Shown here piece by piece: positions 1 through 11,728 of a DNA stretch of 64,000 nucleotides (position 1 is its first letter; each line of letters starts with the position of its first letter). The DNA is taken from NCBI GenBank assembly GCA_026214975.1, contig CM047807.1, positions 68,241,824 through 68,305,823 of the forward strand, in the 5' to 3' direction. Origin of the DNA: Gentiana macrophylla (Eukaryota; Streptophyta; Magnoliopsida; Gentianales; Gentianaceae). The position numbers and the translations under genes are program-made. The notes under the pieces were generated by a model that saw nothing but the letters and a program-made list of their open reading frames with translations, was not told the origin of the DNA and searched no databases.

Positions 1-37
1 ATGGCCATCATCAAAACATAATAAAATGTTCCTAACA
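1..37 (-). repeat. Inner edge of the A1 3' LTR
   Basis: On the minus strand this piece begins TGTTAGGAACATT, the same start as the A2 LTR at 58663. It is followed in the plus direction by the G-rich polypurine tract of A1. Only the first 37 bases of the LTR are in the window. Confidence 0.8.
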
Positions 38-52
38 ATTCCCCCATTTTTT
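38..52 (-). promoter_or_regulatory. A1 polypurine tract
   Basis: On the minus strand an A-rich run followed by GGGGGAAT lies directly against the 3' LTR start. This is where plus-strand DNA synthesis is primed in LTR elements. B1 has the same arrangement at 14094-14108, including an upstream GGCATCAT word. Confidence 0.75.
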
Positions 53-215
53 ATGATGCCAAAACCCTCATAATCGTGAACATAAGCATGCAAATTTTCA
101 TAGTAATGACAGAATAAAACTCAGAAATTTTATTAATCCAATAAAGGGAAATAAGATAGTAAGTTCAAAAATTATTGAAAGGAAAAAAATTTATCAAAAG
201 GGCTACTTCTTCTCT

Positions 216-1033
216 TCAAACCTGATGCCCCTTGCCTTTTATGCCCTTTCCTTTGTATGTTGGGATTCCCTTCCCAATGGAGCTTTCAGGCTTACAGCTT
301 CCTTTCCCCTTTTTGGCAGCACCATACTTATCCTCTAGAATTTTATTGTTTGCCTTAGATACCTGGATGAGGGTGTTGAGTTGCTTCCCTGACTCATCCA
401 GAATGCTATCAAGAGTCTGAATTTGAATAGTATGATCATTCAATGTGTCAACCAGGGGTTTGAGTTTGCCGTCAAGTACTCCAGCTTGATGCTCTAGATT
501 TGATTAGACATGATGGGGAATTAAATGGTACAGGTTGTAGAGTAAGTCTCATTGCCTCTCCATCACTTCATCCTGAACTTTGATGTGGTTGATTAGAACC
601 TCAATTTTGTGATGCATAGAGGTCGCATTACTTCTCATGGCAGCTTTGAGATTTTGTCTGCTCAAGTACTGTCTTTCCATATCCACAATCAGTGGATTGA
701 TATCCAGATTGAAGGATCTATCTGGATCCTCTTCTGCTGGTGCAGAAGGCTCAGCTGGTTCCTTTTCCTCTTCTTCTTCTTTTCCCTCTAAACCTTTTTC
801 TTCAATCTCATGATCAAAGTGAGATTGATGGGGATGTCCTTCATTTTTTAGTCCTGGTGAGGACTGCTCTGCATCTCCAGGTGCTAAAGTCTCAACTTCT
901 TCTGCTGGTATTCCCCTTGATCAATGCTGGGGGTTTTTTCAGGATCAGCGGAGTGAGTTTGATCAGCTGGCACACTCGGCTAATGTTCAACTTTGCGGAT
1001 GCTCCTGAGAATTACTTCTTGGAGCATCAAATA
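216..1033 (-). pseudogene. A1 extra ORF, C-terminal part (split by element C)
   Basis: Minus-strand remnant of the extra ORF after pol. The upstream part (about 1033-740) is Glu/Pro/Ala-rich. The part at about 730-450 looks alpha-helical, and the last 75 codons (443-216) end in a Lys/Gly-rich tail with repeated GKG words. Several stops break the frame. The reading runs from the sequence right of element C (GATGATGATTT, around 10087) into codons for D-A-P-R-S at 1033 downwards, so C landed inside this ORF. The product family is not recognised. Organisation resembles the B1 extra ORF (14332-18222): acidic region, helical region, Gly/basic tail. No transmembrane segment is apparent, so a classical envelope function is not supported. 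Confidence 0.55.
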
Positions 1034-2860
1034 TGTTGAATAGGTGTCCTAAACCCAATCGGGTAAGACCGGATCCGACCGGGTCGGGTCATTTACTGTC
1101 TATTTTAGTTCATGTAATAACTTTATGATTAATAAAAGCACTTGTGTTATTATATATTGTTTATCTTCATGTTATTGGTTGTATATATATAGTAACATCC
1201 CTAGTGTCAAACTGTGATAGAGAAACCATGATAGAGATTATGGATGATGAGATCTCTAATCACTTTAATAAGTTGATACTTAAAAGTCTCTAGTCGTATG
1301 TACTGTCAAATGGGACACTGATAGAATGATCAGACTAGCACGTATTGGATGTCGTCTATCTTACTAAAGATAGGGATAGATCTCGTCTATCGAAGTGTAG
1401 AGACACTTGGACTGTATGTGGATGTGTATTAGAGAATGCGTACGTCAGACTGACCCACTTACACTAAGTGTCACACTATGGGGCGGTTGTGTAACTATCC
1501 TTTTGCCCGGAGTCTTCATGGAATCACGGTGTGGATTGTCATTCTTTGGCACTATTGAGATTTCTCCTATCCACAGGGAGATCATGCGGTAGTGATCGGG
1601 TGTGATACTGAAGCTTGAGGAGTATACATGATTGGCCGTCCGGAAATCGCGTATCCCATGTTTGGGAGTGAATATCGGAAATTGCATTCTTATAAGGAAT
1701 GTCCTGTTCTCGTGAATATTTGCAAAGTGGGAGTATATGTGTTATTTTGAGAGAGCTTGATATCCAGATTATACGATACGATCGTTAATGTATTGACACT
1801 CGAAATACGATCGTATGGATATTAATACAGCGATAGGATTGTAAGTTACACGGTAACTATTTCACATTAAAGGTAGTAGTCATTGCATTTGACTCTTCTG
1901 ATGATTGGGGGTCACAGTGTGTTGCTAGACGCTATCTCATGATCGATACGCATGAAGGGCATTTTCATAATTTGCACTTTGTGTCTATGACCAACATATT
2001 CGGAAGTCTATCGGGTCACACACATATGAGCATCGAGTCGGATTAAAATGCGGTTATAGTTGATAACCAAATAATGAAAGTTTATCTCTAGACTATAAAT
2101 GTTATACTGGTAAATTAATATGGTGGTATTTATTTATTTTGAATAAATAAAATACAAGCTATTAATTATATAAATTAAAAAAAATATTCCGGATGCCAAA
2201 TATTGGTAATTTGGGGCGCCACATTTAAGTGAATAAGATACACTTGGATTGTGCACATTGATTAATAAGATTACCATAATATTAATATTGGATATTAATT
2301 GATTTTGGAAAAAATAGATTTATGGTAATAAGATAAATATAATCAATATAAGATATTGGCAATATTTAGATTTTATTTAATATAAGATATTATAATAAAA
2401 GAGATAAATCAATCTAATTGATTTTTCTTATTTTATTGGGAAAAGATTTTCTTCTCCTCCACTCTATTTGGGGCGCCCCATCCACTATAAATAAGAGGCG
2501 GGTGTCAAGCTCTTTTGTACATCACAATTGCAAGAGCTAATAGTTATTGTGTAAAATAAAGGGCTTCCTATAGAGAGTTAGAGAGAGAGAAAATGGCCGG
2601 TCTAGCAACCAGAGTTTTTCCAATAGCAATCCAAGGAGGATTCCGGCGAGGAGTTCGTGTGGATATCGATAGAGACCGGACGTGTGGACGGCTTGCACAC
2701 TGTACTGCTCTCCATCGACAGTCAAATCGACGATCTTATAGATAATCCAAGGTATATTCCTTCAAACTACTTAACGTGTTTATTGCATTAAACGAAGACG
2801 ATATAGAAAAGGAAATCAAAATTTTAAATTCCGCTACGTTAAATTAGTGATTTCCTAACA
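1034..2860 (+). repeat. 5' LTR of element C
   Basis: Starts TG and ends CA, and is followed one base later by the primer-binding site. It aligns along its length with 8259-10086, with scattered substitutions and small indels. A TATA-like CTATAAATAAG lies at 2485-2495, close to the expected transcription start. The small ORFs inside are chance shadows, found in both LTRs. Confidence 0.9.
2485..2495 (+). promoter_or_regulatory. TATA-like box in the C 5' LTR
   Basis: CTATAAATAAG lies about 365 bases before the LTR end. The matching site in the 3' LTR (about 9711) reads CTATAATTAAG, so the box is degraded there. Confidence 0.5.
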
Positions 2861-2861
2861 G

Positions 2862-2873
2862 TGGTAGCAGAGC
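2862..2873 (+). other. Primer-binding site of element C
   Basis: TGGTAGCAGAGC begins one base after the 5' LTR. It is one base off TGGTATCAGAGC, the usual plant Copia primer-binding site complementary to initiator Met-tRNA. Confidence 0.8.
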
Positions 2874-4610
2874 CAGACTTCGAGCTTAAGAAATAAGCAC
2901 AATTTAATTGCGTAGTAATTAATCGATAGATGCAAGATCTAGATTCGCGAAACGTTTGAAACAAAAAAAGGAATCGATGGGGGCTCAGCCAAAAAGCGGC
3001 GGCCCCCTCCACGGCGGCAGCTGGGCGGCGGAGGCGGCTCTCTGAGCTTCTGGTGTTGGCCGGCTTTTCCAAATGGGAGGATCGATTCGTTTTCCGTTTT
3101 GTGATATTTATTGTGCATTGATAACTCTTTTGTTTAGTTGTGTCATGTGGCTAATCAATGATTCAAATAGTTTGGGCCATTGGAAAATCATATGACATAT
3201 TAACCAAAATATTGGCCTTTTCAAATTTTGATTGGAATATGCCTATGCTCTTTTCAAATATTTGATTTGTAAAAGGCCTGGGCCTATGCCACTTTCAAAA
3301 TTTTGATTTTGAAAAGTGGCCAAGCATAAACCAATTTTGGTTTAGGAAGATGCCTTTTGGTTTAGGAAACCAAAGGCATCCCTTTTGGTTAAGAACCAAA
3401 AGGAAAGGAAACAAAAAGGAGACCTTATAATTTTGATTTTAATTTTGAATAGTTCAAATTTAATAAAATTAAAATTAGAATCGATTTAAAACTAAACGTT
3501 AATTTTATTTTTGTATGTCATTTAATTAATTAAAAGTAAATTAATTATTTGATGTTATAAAATAAGACGCGTAAGTAGTTAAAAATTAGAATTTAATCTT
3601 TTTCATAAGATATAATTGTATGGATTAGATGTGTATATATAATGTGATTATATGGACCCCGATTGATCATGGACTAGACCAATAGGATAGATGCGAATGT
3701 TTTATTTATGTTGGTTTTTGAAATTGTCCTAGGCCATTATGAAGAACGTGACCTAGCTTACTTTTTTTGCATTCATCCCATTCCCATTAGCTCCCCCCCC
3801 CGTGTGCGGCGGGTGTATTTATTTAGTAGATAGATTAATATGAACCCATTGGCGTACATCAATAAAGATCCTATTGGCGGTTGTAGATACCCTTAGTTTG
3901 TGACCCGCGGTTTCATCAATTTGTATTCGAAACCGCACCTAGGAAAAGTCCATGATCATACCGGTTATTTTGTGCGCGGAATGTTGTGTATGTTTTACTT
4001 TATATGATATCGTAGTAATATGCACATAGAAGATGAGACCGTAATTAAATAAAATTAATTTAGTAAATTAATTTAAAATTTTTCCCATGACAAAAATCGT
4101 GCCATAATTGTCTCCCAATATTATAATGACGGTGAAGAGCCCTTGTCCGGATCCAACTGATCGGCCCACATCGGGAGTTGACCTACCTCGGGTATATCAT
4201 CATTATCGAGATATTATCGTAAGAGATCTCATGAATATTTGGGTTACGACTCGACTAAAAATCTTGCGGTGATTGGCCCACATCAGGACCATTTGATTTT
4301 AGAGACAAGTGGTAGCTATCACATAGAGATGTAAACTGTCAAAGAGTTGACTAGTCAACCAATGGAAGTCGAATAAGATTCGACTGGTAAATGTACCCAT
4401 CTTTGAAATTGACCCGGTCGATCGGCCCACGTCGGGGATCGAGTCAACTAGATTGGATTCCATCCACTAAAGGATTGTTAAAATTCTTGAAAGCCAATTG
4501 GGAATAGTTGGCTAGTGGGAGTAAAACCTTATAAAAAATTTAAAGTGCAAATTAGGGTTTTTAAATACATGAACTTTTACTTATTCTATCTTTATTTATT
4601 GTTGTAGAAA
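2874..4610 (+). other. Untranslated leader of element C with hairpins and repeats
   Basis: About 1.7 kb between the primer-binding site and gag has no credible ORF. It contains a cluster of inverted repeats (3288-3320, 3349-3380 and a perfect 10 bp stem at 3381-3403) and three copies of a GRTYGGCCCACRTC-type word near 4161, 4273 and 4419. A C-run followed by GTGTGCGGCGGG lies near 3793. Long leaders are usual for BARE-1-type elements and carry packaging and translation signals. Whether these hairpins do so is inference. Confidence 0.5.
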
Positions 4611-5534
4611 ATGTCAAACAAATTGAACCATCATTTTGTCATCGATAATAAGCTTGACGAAACCAACTTTCTCGACTGGGAAAGAAAACTCAAAATCGTT
4701 TTGAGGCTTGAGAAGATTGGCTATGTCTTGGACGAGGCCCTACCGGAAAAGCCTGCAGAAGGCTCGGCTGCAGATGCTGTCGAGAAGTACAACAAGCACT
4801 GTGCTGACAGTACTGATGCTACATGTATCATGCTTGCTTCTATGACACCAGAACTGCAGAAACAACATGAGTCCATGGACGCCTACTCAATCATGGTTCA
4901 CCTAAAGGAACTCTATGCTTATCAGTATTGCACTAAGAGGTACGAGGTCTTGAATGCCCTGTTTGGTTGTAAGATGGAATCCGGGACTGCTGTGGGGTCA
5001 CACGTGCTTAAAAAGATCGGGTATATAGAGAGGCTTAGGAAGCTGGGCCACAAGTTGGAATGAGCGTTGAGTATTGACTTGATTCTACAGTCTCTACCTG
5101 ACTCATACTCACAGTTCATGATGAATTATCAAATGAACAAGATAGATTGCTCCCTTGAGGATTTATTGAACATGTTGAAAACTGTTGAGGGCACTGTGGG
5201 GAAGGGAAAGCAAGTGTTGCTGGTCACTTCAGGAAAGGGCAAAGCTAAAACCTATAAGAAGTACAAGAAGGCGAAGGATGCACCTAAGACAATGCTTAAG
5301 ATAGCTAAAGATAAATCCAAGGATGCTTGCTTCCATTGTGGTGACACCGGACATTGGAGAAGAAACTGCAAAGGCTTCTTGAGTACCAAGAAGAAGCATT
5401 CTGATGCTTCGACTTCAGGTATGTTTATGATTGAGATCAATATTGCTTCTTCTATGTCTTACCACTGGGTATTAGATACTGGTTGTGGTTCTCATATTCG
5501 TACGAATATGAAGGCACTAAAAAGAACTAGATAA
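4611..5534 (+). pseudogene. Element C gag and start of protease
   Basis: Encodes the Copia gag polyprotein, which builds the virus-like particle. The frame is open from ATG 4611 with one in-frame TGA at 5061, then continues to 5534. The N-terminal half carries the gag core (F-L-D-W then a long helical region with KELYAYQY). A CCHC zinc knuckle, CFHCGDTGHWRRNC, lies near 5332-5373. The protease active site follows as LDTGCGSHI (Asp-Thr-Gly at 5475-5483). The start fits the usual gag start and lies about 1.7 kb after the LTR. A frameshift or stop after 5534 separates it from the rest of pol. Confidence 0.85.
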
Positions 5535-5806
5535 CTAAGGAAAGGAGAGGTGGACCTACGCGTTGAGAATAGAGCAAGTGTTACTACACTAGCCGTAGGA
5601 GTTTATTTTCTTTAATTTCCAGTAGGCTAGTACTAGAACTTAATAACTGTTATTTTGTTTCTGCTCTTACGAAGAGCATCATTTCTATTTCTGCATTGGA
5701 TGTTGAAGGATTTTCTTTTATGTTTGAGAATAAATGTTGTACTTTTTCACGTGATGGAATTTTTTAGGGTACTGGCATACTTAGCAATGGTCTCTACATA
5801 TTAGAT

Positions 5807-8244
5807 GTGAATGTTGATGTACTTAATATAAACAACAAGAAAGCCAAAACAAATGACCTGAATGAATCCTACTTATGGCGTTGTAGACTTGGCCATATAA
5901 ATAAAAACCGTATTTCAAAACTCCATAAATATGGACTATTGGACCACTTCGATTACAAATCATTTGATACCTGCGAAGCGTACAGAAATCAAAACACTTC
6001 GATCAGATCGATGTGGTGAATACGTTGATAGGAGTTTCAAGACTACTTAAAGTAGAATGGGATTCTACCTGAACGAACACCTCCTGGAACGCCTCAAATG
6101 AATGGCATGTCTGAAAGAAGGAACCGTACCTTGTTAGACATGATACGATCCATGATGAACTATGCAGTTCTCCCAAAATCATTTTGGGGGTATGCTCTAG
6201 AAACTGCATCCTATACACTGAACCGAGTTCCATCAAAGACGGTTGATTCTACACCATAAGAGGTATGGGCTAAGAAGAAACTAAATCTGGCATATCTTAA
6301 ACCTTGGGGTTGTCCGACTTATGTGAAGCAGATGATGCCTGACAAATTAGAGGCTAGATCAGACAAATGTCTATTTGTGGGATATCCTAGAGAAACTAGA
6401 GGATACCAATTTTACCACCCTATGGAACAAAAGGGGTTTGTTTCCAGGACTGGCCATTTTCTAGAGAAAGAGTTTCTTCTGGATAGGGTCAGTGGGAGTA
6501 AGATTGATCTTGAAGAATTTTGAGAACCAGTTACGGATAACAGACCGTTGATGGAAGTAGAGGAGACACCACATACAGATGTGATGCCACCCTCTACCGT
6601 GGACACACTAGCACCTCCAAGATCCACCAGGGAACGCCGTGAACTCGAAAGGTGCACGGGCGTGTATCTCATAGAAGATGAGGACCCTAGAACTTATGAG
6701 GAAGTGCAATTAAGGCATGGCCAAGAGAAATGGCTAGAAGCAATTAATTCTGAAATGGAATCCATGAAAGGCAACCAAGTTTGGAACTTAGTTGATCCAC
6801 TTAAAGAAATAGTTCCTATAGGGTGTAAATGGGTCTTTAAGAGAAAGACCGACATGGACGGTAACGTGACTACCTACAAGGCTAGGTTAGTGGCAAAAGG
6901 TTATAAGCAAAGACAAGGAGTTGACTATGACGAAATCTTTTCGCCTGTTGCCATGTTAAAATCCATTAGAACTTTGCTCGCTATTGTCGCATACCATGAT
7001 TATGAAATCTGGCAGATGGATGTGAAAATAGCTTTTCTTAACGGGAACGTGTTTGAGAAGGTGTATATAACATAGCCTGAGGGTTTCACAACCAATGACG
7101 CCAGGATGGTATGTAAACTGCAAAGATCCATTTATGGATTAAAGCAAGCTTCTCGGAGTTGGAACCCTACCTTTGATGAGATAATCAAACAGTTTGATTT
7201 CATCAAGAACGAAAATGAGCCCTGTGTTTACAAGAAGGTTAGTGGGAGTGCCATTGTGTTCTTAGTGCTTTATGTAGATGACATATAGCTCATAGGGAAA
7301 GATGTGCCTATGTCACAGTCAGTCAAAGCTTGGTTATCCAAGAACTTCTCCATAAAGGACTTGGGTGAAACAATCTATATTCTAGGAATCAAGATCTATA
7401 GAGATTGATCTAAGAGGTTGCTTGGTCTGTCACGATCCACCTATATAGACAAGATGCTGAAGGGATTCAGCATGGAGCAGTCCAAAAGAGGATTGCTGCC
7501 CATGTCATATGGGGTGTATCTATCGAAAGGAATGAGTCCTAAGACAGAGGAGGAAAAGGCGTAAATGAGTAAGGTCTCTTACGCTTCGGCTATTTGATCC
7601 ATCATGTATGCCATGTTGTGCACTAGACTAGATGTCTCATACCCTCTTAGTATGACTAGTAGGTACCAGTCCAGTCCAGGTGATGGACACTGGGTTGTAG
7701 TCAAGAATATTCTAAAGTACTCGGGATATGTTCCTGGTTTTCGGGAACGACGATTTAGTTTTACACGGTTATACAGATGCCAGTTTCCAAACTGACAATG
7801 ATGACTTTAAGTCATAGTCTAGATTTGTTTACATGCTTAACGACGGAGTGGTAAGCTGGAAAAGTTCCAAGCAGGAGACTACTGCGGACTCTACAACGGA
7901 AGCAGAATACATAGCAGCCTTGGAGGTGGCAAATAATGTAGTTTGGATTAAGAAGTTCATTACTAAACTTGGTGTGGTTCCCTCCATTGAAGGTCCAGTG
8001 CCACTGTACTGTGATAATAATGGGGCAATATCTCAATCAAAGGAACCAAGGTCTCATCAGAAATCCAAACATGTGCTACGGCGCTATCACTTGATTAGAG
8101 AGAGTAGATATAGCAGATGTAAAGATAAAGAAAGTCCACATGAATGACAACATAGCTGATCCGTTAACCAAGGCATTGTCACAAGCAAAGCAAGAGAAAC
8201 ATTTTCACATGCAAGGGCTTAGGTATATGGGTGATTGGCTTTAG
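5807..8244 (+). pseudogene. Element C pol: integrase, reverse transcriptase, RNase H
   Basis: The pre-integrase region (5807-5985) has the HX3H-type start of the zinc domain (WRCRLGH) and CEA where the CX2C pair should be. The integrase core that follows is largely missing: sequence jumps within a few codons to LRSDRCGEY, so the first catalytic Asp is lost. The Glu motif (NGMSERRNRT) remains near 6101. RT runs from about 6700 with KARLVAKGY, QMDVKIAFLNG and YVDD (7271-7282). RNase H has STTEAEYIAA and YCDNNGA and ends with ADPLTKALS and a stop at 8242-8244. Several in-frame stops (7073, 7286, 7562) and a frameshift near 7800 show it is dead. Confidence 0.85.
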
Positions 8245-8258
8245 GCCAAGTAAGATAT

Positions 8259-10086
8259 TGTTGAATAGGTGTCCTAAACCCAATCGGGGTGGACCGGATC
8301 TGACCGGGTCAGGTCATTTACAGTCTATTTTAGTTCATGTAATAACTTTATTATGATTAATAAAAGCACTTGTGTTATTATCTATTGTTTATCTTCATGT
8401 TATTGGTTGTATATATATAGTAACGTCCCTAGTGTCAAACTGTGATAGAGAAACCAAGATAGTGATTATGGTTGATGAGATCTCTAATCACTTTAATAAG
8501 TTTGATACTTAAAAGTCTCTAGTCGTATGTACTGTCAAATGGGACATTGATAGTAAGATCAGACTAGCACGTATTGGATGTCTTCTATCTTACTGAACAT
8601 AGGGATAGATCTCGTCTATCGAAGTGTAGAGACACTTGGACTGTACGTGGATGTATATTAGAGAATGCGTACGTTAGACTGACCCACTTACACTAAGTGT
8701 CACACTATGTGGCGATTGTGTAATTATCCTTTATACCGGAGTCTTCATGGCATCACGGTGTGGATTGTCATGCATTGGAACTATTGAGATTTCTCCTATC
8801 CACGGGGCGATCATGCGGTAGTGATCGAGTGTGATACTGAAGCTTGCAGGGTATACATGATTGGTCTTCCGGGAATCGCTTATCCCATGATTGGGAGTGA
8901 ATATCCGAAATGGCCTTTTTATAAGGAATGTCTTGTTCTTGTGAATCTTTGCAAAGTGGGAGTAAATATGTTATTTTGAGAGAACTTGATATCTAGATTA
9001 TAAGATACGCCCGTTAATGTATTGACACTCAAAATACGATCATATGTATATTATTACAGTGATAGGATTGTAAGTTACACGGTAACTGTTTCACATGAAA
9101 GGTAGTAGTTATTGCATTTGACACTTCTGATGATTGGGGGTCACGGTGTGTTGCTAGATGCTATCCCGTGATCGTTAGGCATAAAGGACATTTTCGTAAT
9201 TTGCACTTTGTGTCTACGACGAACATATTCGGAAGCCTATCGGGTCACACACATATGAACATCGATTCGGATTAAAATGCGGTTATAGTTGATAACCAAA
9301 TAAGGAAAGTTTATCTCTAGACTATAAAGGTTATAGTGGTAAATAAATATGGTGGTATTTATTTAATATGAATATATAAAATTCAAGATATTAATTATAT
9401 TAATTAAAGGACATTTCGGATGCCAAATATTGGCAATTTGGGGCGCCACATTTAAGTGTATAAGATAAACTTGGATTGTGCAATTTGATTAATAAGATTA
9501 CCATAATATTAAATATTGGATATTAATTGATTTTTGAAAAGTAGATTTATGGTAATAAGATAAATATAATCAATATAAGATATTGGCAATATTTAGATTT
9601 TATTTAATATAAGATATTATAATAATAGAGATAAATCAATCTAATTGATTTTCTTATTTTATTGGGAAAAGATTTTCTTCTCCTCCACTCTATTAGGGGC
9701 GCCCCATCCACTATAATTAAGAGGTGGGTGTAAAGCTCTTTTGTACATCACAATTGCAAGAGATAATTGTTATTGTTTAAAATAGAGGGCTTCCTATAGA
9801 GAGTTAGAGAGAGAGAAAAAGGCCTGTCTAGCAACCGGAGTTTTTCCAATAGCAATCCAAGGAGGATTCCGGTGAGGAGTACGTGTGGATATCGATAGAG
9901 GCCGGACGCGTGGACGGCTTGCGCGCTATACCACTCTCCGTTGACGGTCAAAGCGACGATCTTATAGATCATCCAAGGTATATTCCGTCAAACTACATAA
10001 CATGTTTATTGCATTAAACAAAGATGATTTAGAAAAGGAAATCAAAATTTTAAATTGCGCTGCGTTAAACTAGTGATTTCCTAACA
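8259..10086 (+). repeat. 3' LTR of element C
   Basis: Pairs with 1034-2860 and has the same TG...CA ends. It starts 14 bases after the pol stop, so the polypurine tract is short and weak here (AAGTAAGATAT). The right flank resumes the A1 extra ORF. Confidence 0.9.
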
Positions 10087-11138
10087 AAATCATCATCAAT
10101 TAAATCGAACATATCTTGATCATCCTCAAGATGATCACCTTCCGTTTGTTGTTCTTCTTCTTCATCCTCAGTATCTTCTTTCTCTTCTTGTTCTTGTTCA
10201 TCTTCTGATGGTGTAAGATAGTATCATTCTTAATCTTCTTGCAGATAGAGTTCTTCTTCTTCATTCTCTTCATCATCACTGATTACAAGGGGATTATCCT
10301 TATTAATGGGTACATTCCCTTGGGGTGCTTGTACTGTTTAGGATATGGTCCTTCTCCCAATCCTTGACCTGCTGCTTTCGGGCTGCTTCCTTTTTCTTCC
10401 AGTTGTGGGTTATGGTATCTGGGAGGCCTTAACATAGGTGAACATCACATTGGCCTTATGAAAAGGGTGCATGTAGATAGGTTTCACTTTTGATTGATCA
10501 AACAAATGTTGAGGAGGAATCCAATAAGATTTTCTCTCCCAAAAGTCACCTTTCTTTTACTGATTTTTACTTGGTGCCGTAATTCCTAGATCAATTTCCT
10601 TTTGAATTTGATCCTACATCCTGTTGAAGATAAACTGTGACCAATTAAATTGAATACCTTGATAGGTGATAATGGAGCCCTTCTTCCCTACAATGTTTCT
10701 TGTGATTACATGAGCAGACTCGGCAAAAAGGCATTTGAGTACTAGGAAAGTTGTATTTCTTGCTGTTTTTCCTTGGGTTCTTGGCTATCACAGTTCAGAA
10801 CGAGTTGATGTCAATTTGCATCTTCTTGACATCTACTAGACCAGTGTTGGAAAGATTTAAGCATCTATGGAGAAGACCAGGGGTGATTACCAGTTAGCAT
10901 CCAAACATTGTACTCATAATGCAATCTGGGTCGCTCTTCTTATTGCCGGGTATGAATTTTGCACTTTTCTAGAATGCAATCAAAGTTTCATAGCATATTC
11001 CTATGATTGGAGGATTCAGGAATGTCATTAACCCCAGATTCATGCAGGTAGGTAGTGCTCAGATAGGAAAAAGGATCCAATGATGATCGAATTTTCATAG
11101 TATTTTTCAGTTGAAGAGATTGAGGAAGATGATGACAT
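10087..11138 (-). pseudogene. A1 extra ORF, N-terminal part
   Basis: The minus-strand ATG at 11138 follows AACA, a good plant start context, and gives MSSSSSISSTEKYYENS before a stop near 11040. Further downstream are degraded blocks and then a strongly acidic Glu/Asp-rich stretch (about 10290-10090). The 3' continuation is at 1033-216. It matches the position, orientation and acidic character of the B1 extra ORF. No enzyme motif is visible and the function is unknown. Confidence 0.5.
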
Positions 11139-11728
11139 TGTTTTGGATGAGTTTGAGATTGAAAAAGCTTCGATTTCTCAGAGAAATAGGGTTTGTAAAT
11201 TCAAAGAGCGTAAAGAATTCTGAAAAACTTCTAAGGGTTGGTTGTATAGGAGAATTTTGGGTAGTGTGAATTCGGTTGAAAATGGAAGGATTTGGTGGAG
11301 TAATGGCGTGATTTTGTGTATATAAATCATGGTTTTTGAGTATAGTGGGGGAGTGGATTGAGGTATGTAATGAAAGATCCTGGGAATCGAGGCGTTTCCG
11401 TCATTCCTTTGATTCAAAAATAACCTCCAAGATTGTAATATAAAATCCACGTGGGTAAATCTTCCATAAAACAATTCTCCATCAATTCTCTGATTTTCCA
11501 CATGTGTAAAATTGATTTTGTTCACACAGTACTTTGTTGTTTTCTCCAAAGTGTTCAGTGGTGGAGTAAGTTGGCTGGTCACTAGGCCGGTGTAGTGACT
11601 TGTTTACTGAGCTGCTTTGTAAAATTGTTCCTAAGAATCAGAGAAGTGAACTTCGCTGGTTACCATTGCCTTACCTGCCAGGCGAGCGCATCCAAAATGG
11701 CAAAGGCTCAGTCAGCTGGTGAAGTTAC
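11139..11728 (-). other. A1 spacer between pol and extra ORF, promoter-like
   Basis: Between the RNase H stop and the extra ORF start there is no convincing protein. Minus strand, in order: a G-box CCACGTGG (11447-11454), a TATA-like TTTATATAC (around 11319-11327), then a leader of about 180 bases rich in C, A and T ending at the ATG 11138. The arrangement resembles a plant core promoter and 5' UTR and recurs in B1. Confidence 0.45.

Larger units (their letters stand above)
1034..10086 (+). mobile_element. Angela/BARE-1-like Copia LTR retrotransposon C
   Basis: A full-length plus-strand element with LTRs of about 1.83 kb (1034-2860 and 8259-10086), both starting TGTTGAATAGG and ending CTAACA. 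A primer-binding site at 2862 is followed by a long leader, then gag-protease-integrase-RT-RNase H in the Copia order. The long LTRs and the RNase H wording (KSSKQET, STTEAEYIAA, EPRSHQKSKHVLRR) fit the Angela/BARE-1 lineage. Flanks are AAATA (1029-1033) and AAATC (10087-10091), a 5 bp duplication with one mismatch. In-frame stops, frameshifts and a deletion in the integrase core disable it. It sits inside the A1 extra ORF and is younger than A1. Confidence 0.88.

Noticed and set aside
2537..2725. 62-codon minus-strand ORF
   Set aside because: It lies wholly in the C LTR and reappears in the other LTR (9748-9972). No domain; it is a shadow of the repeat.
11178..11582. 134-codon minus-strand ORF between RNase H and extra ORF in A1
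   Set aside because: Overlaps the promoter-like spacer and has no homology to the matching region of B1. More likely leader sequence than protein.
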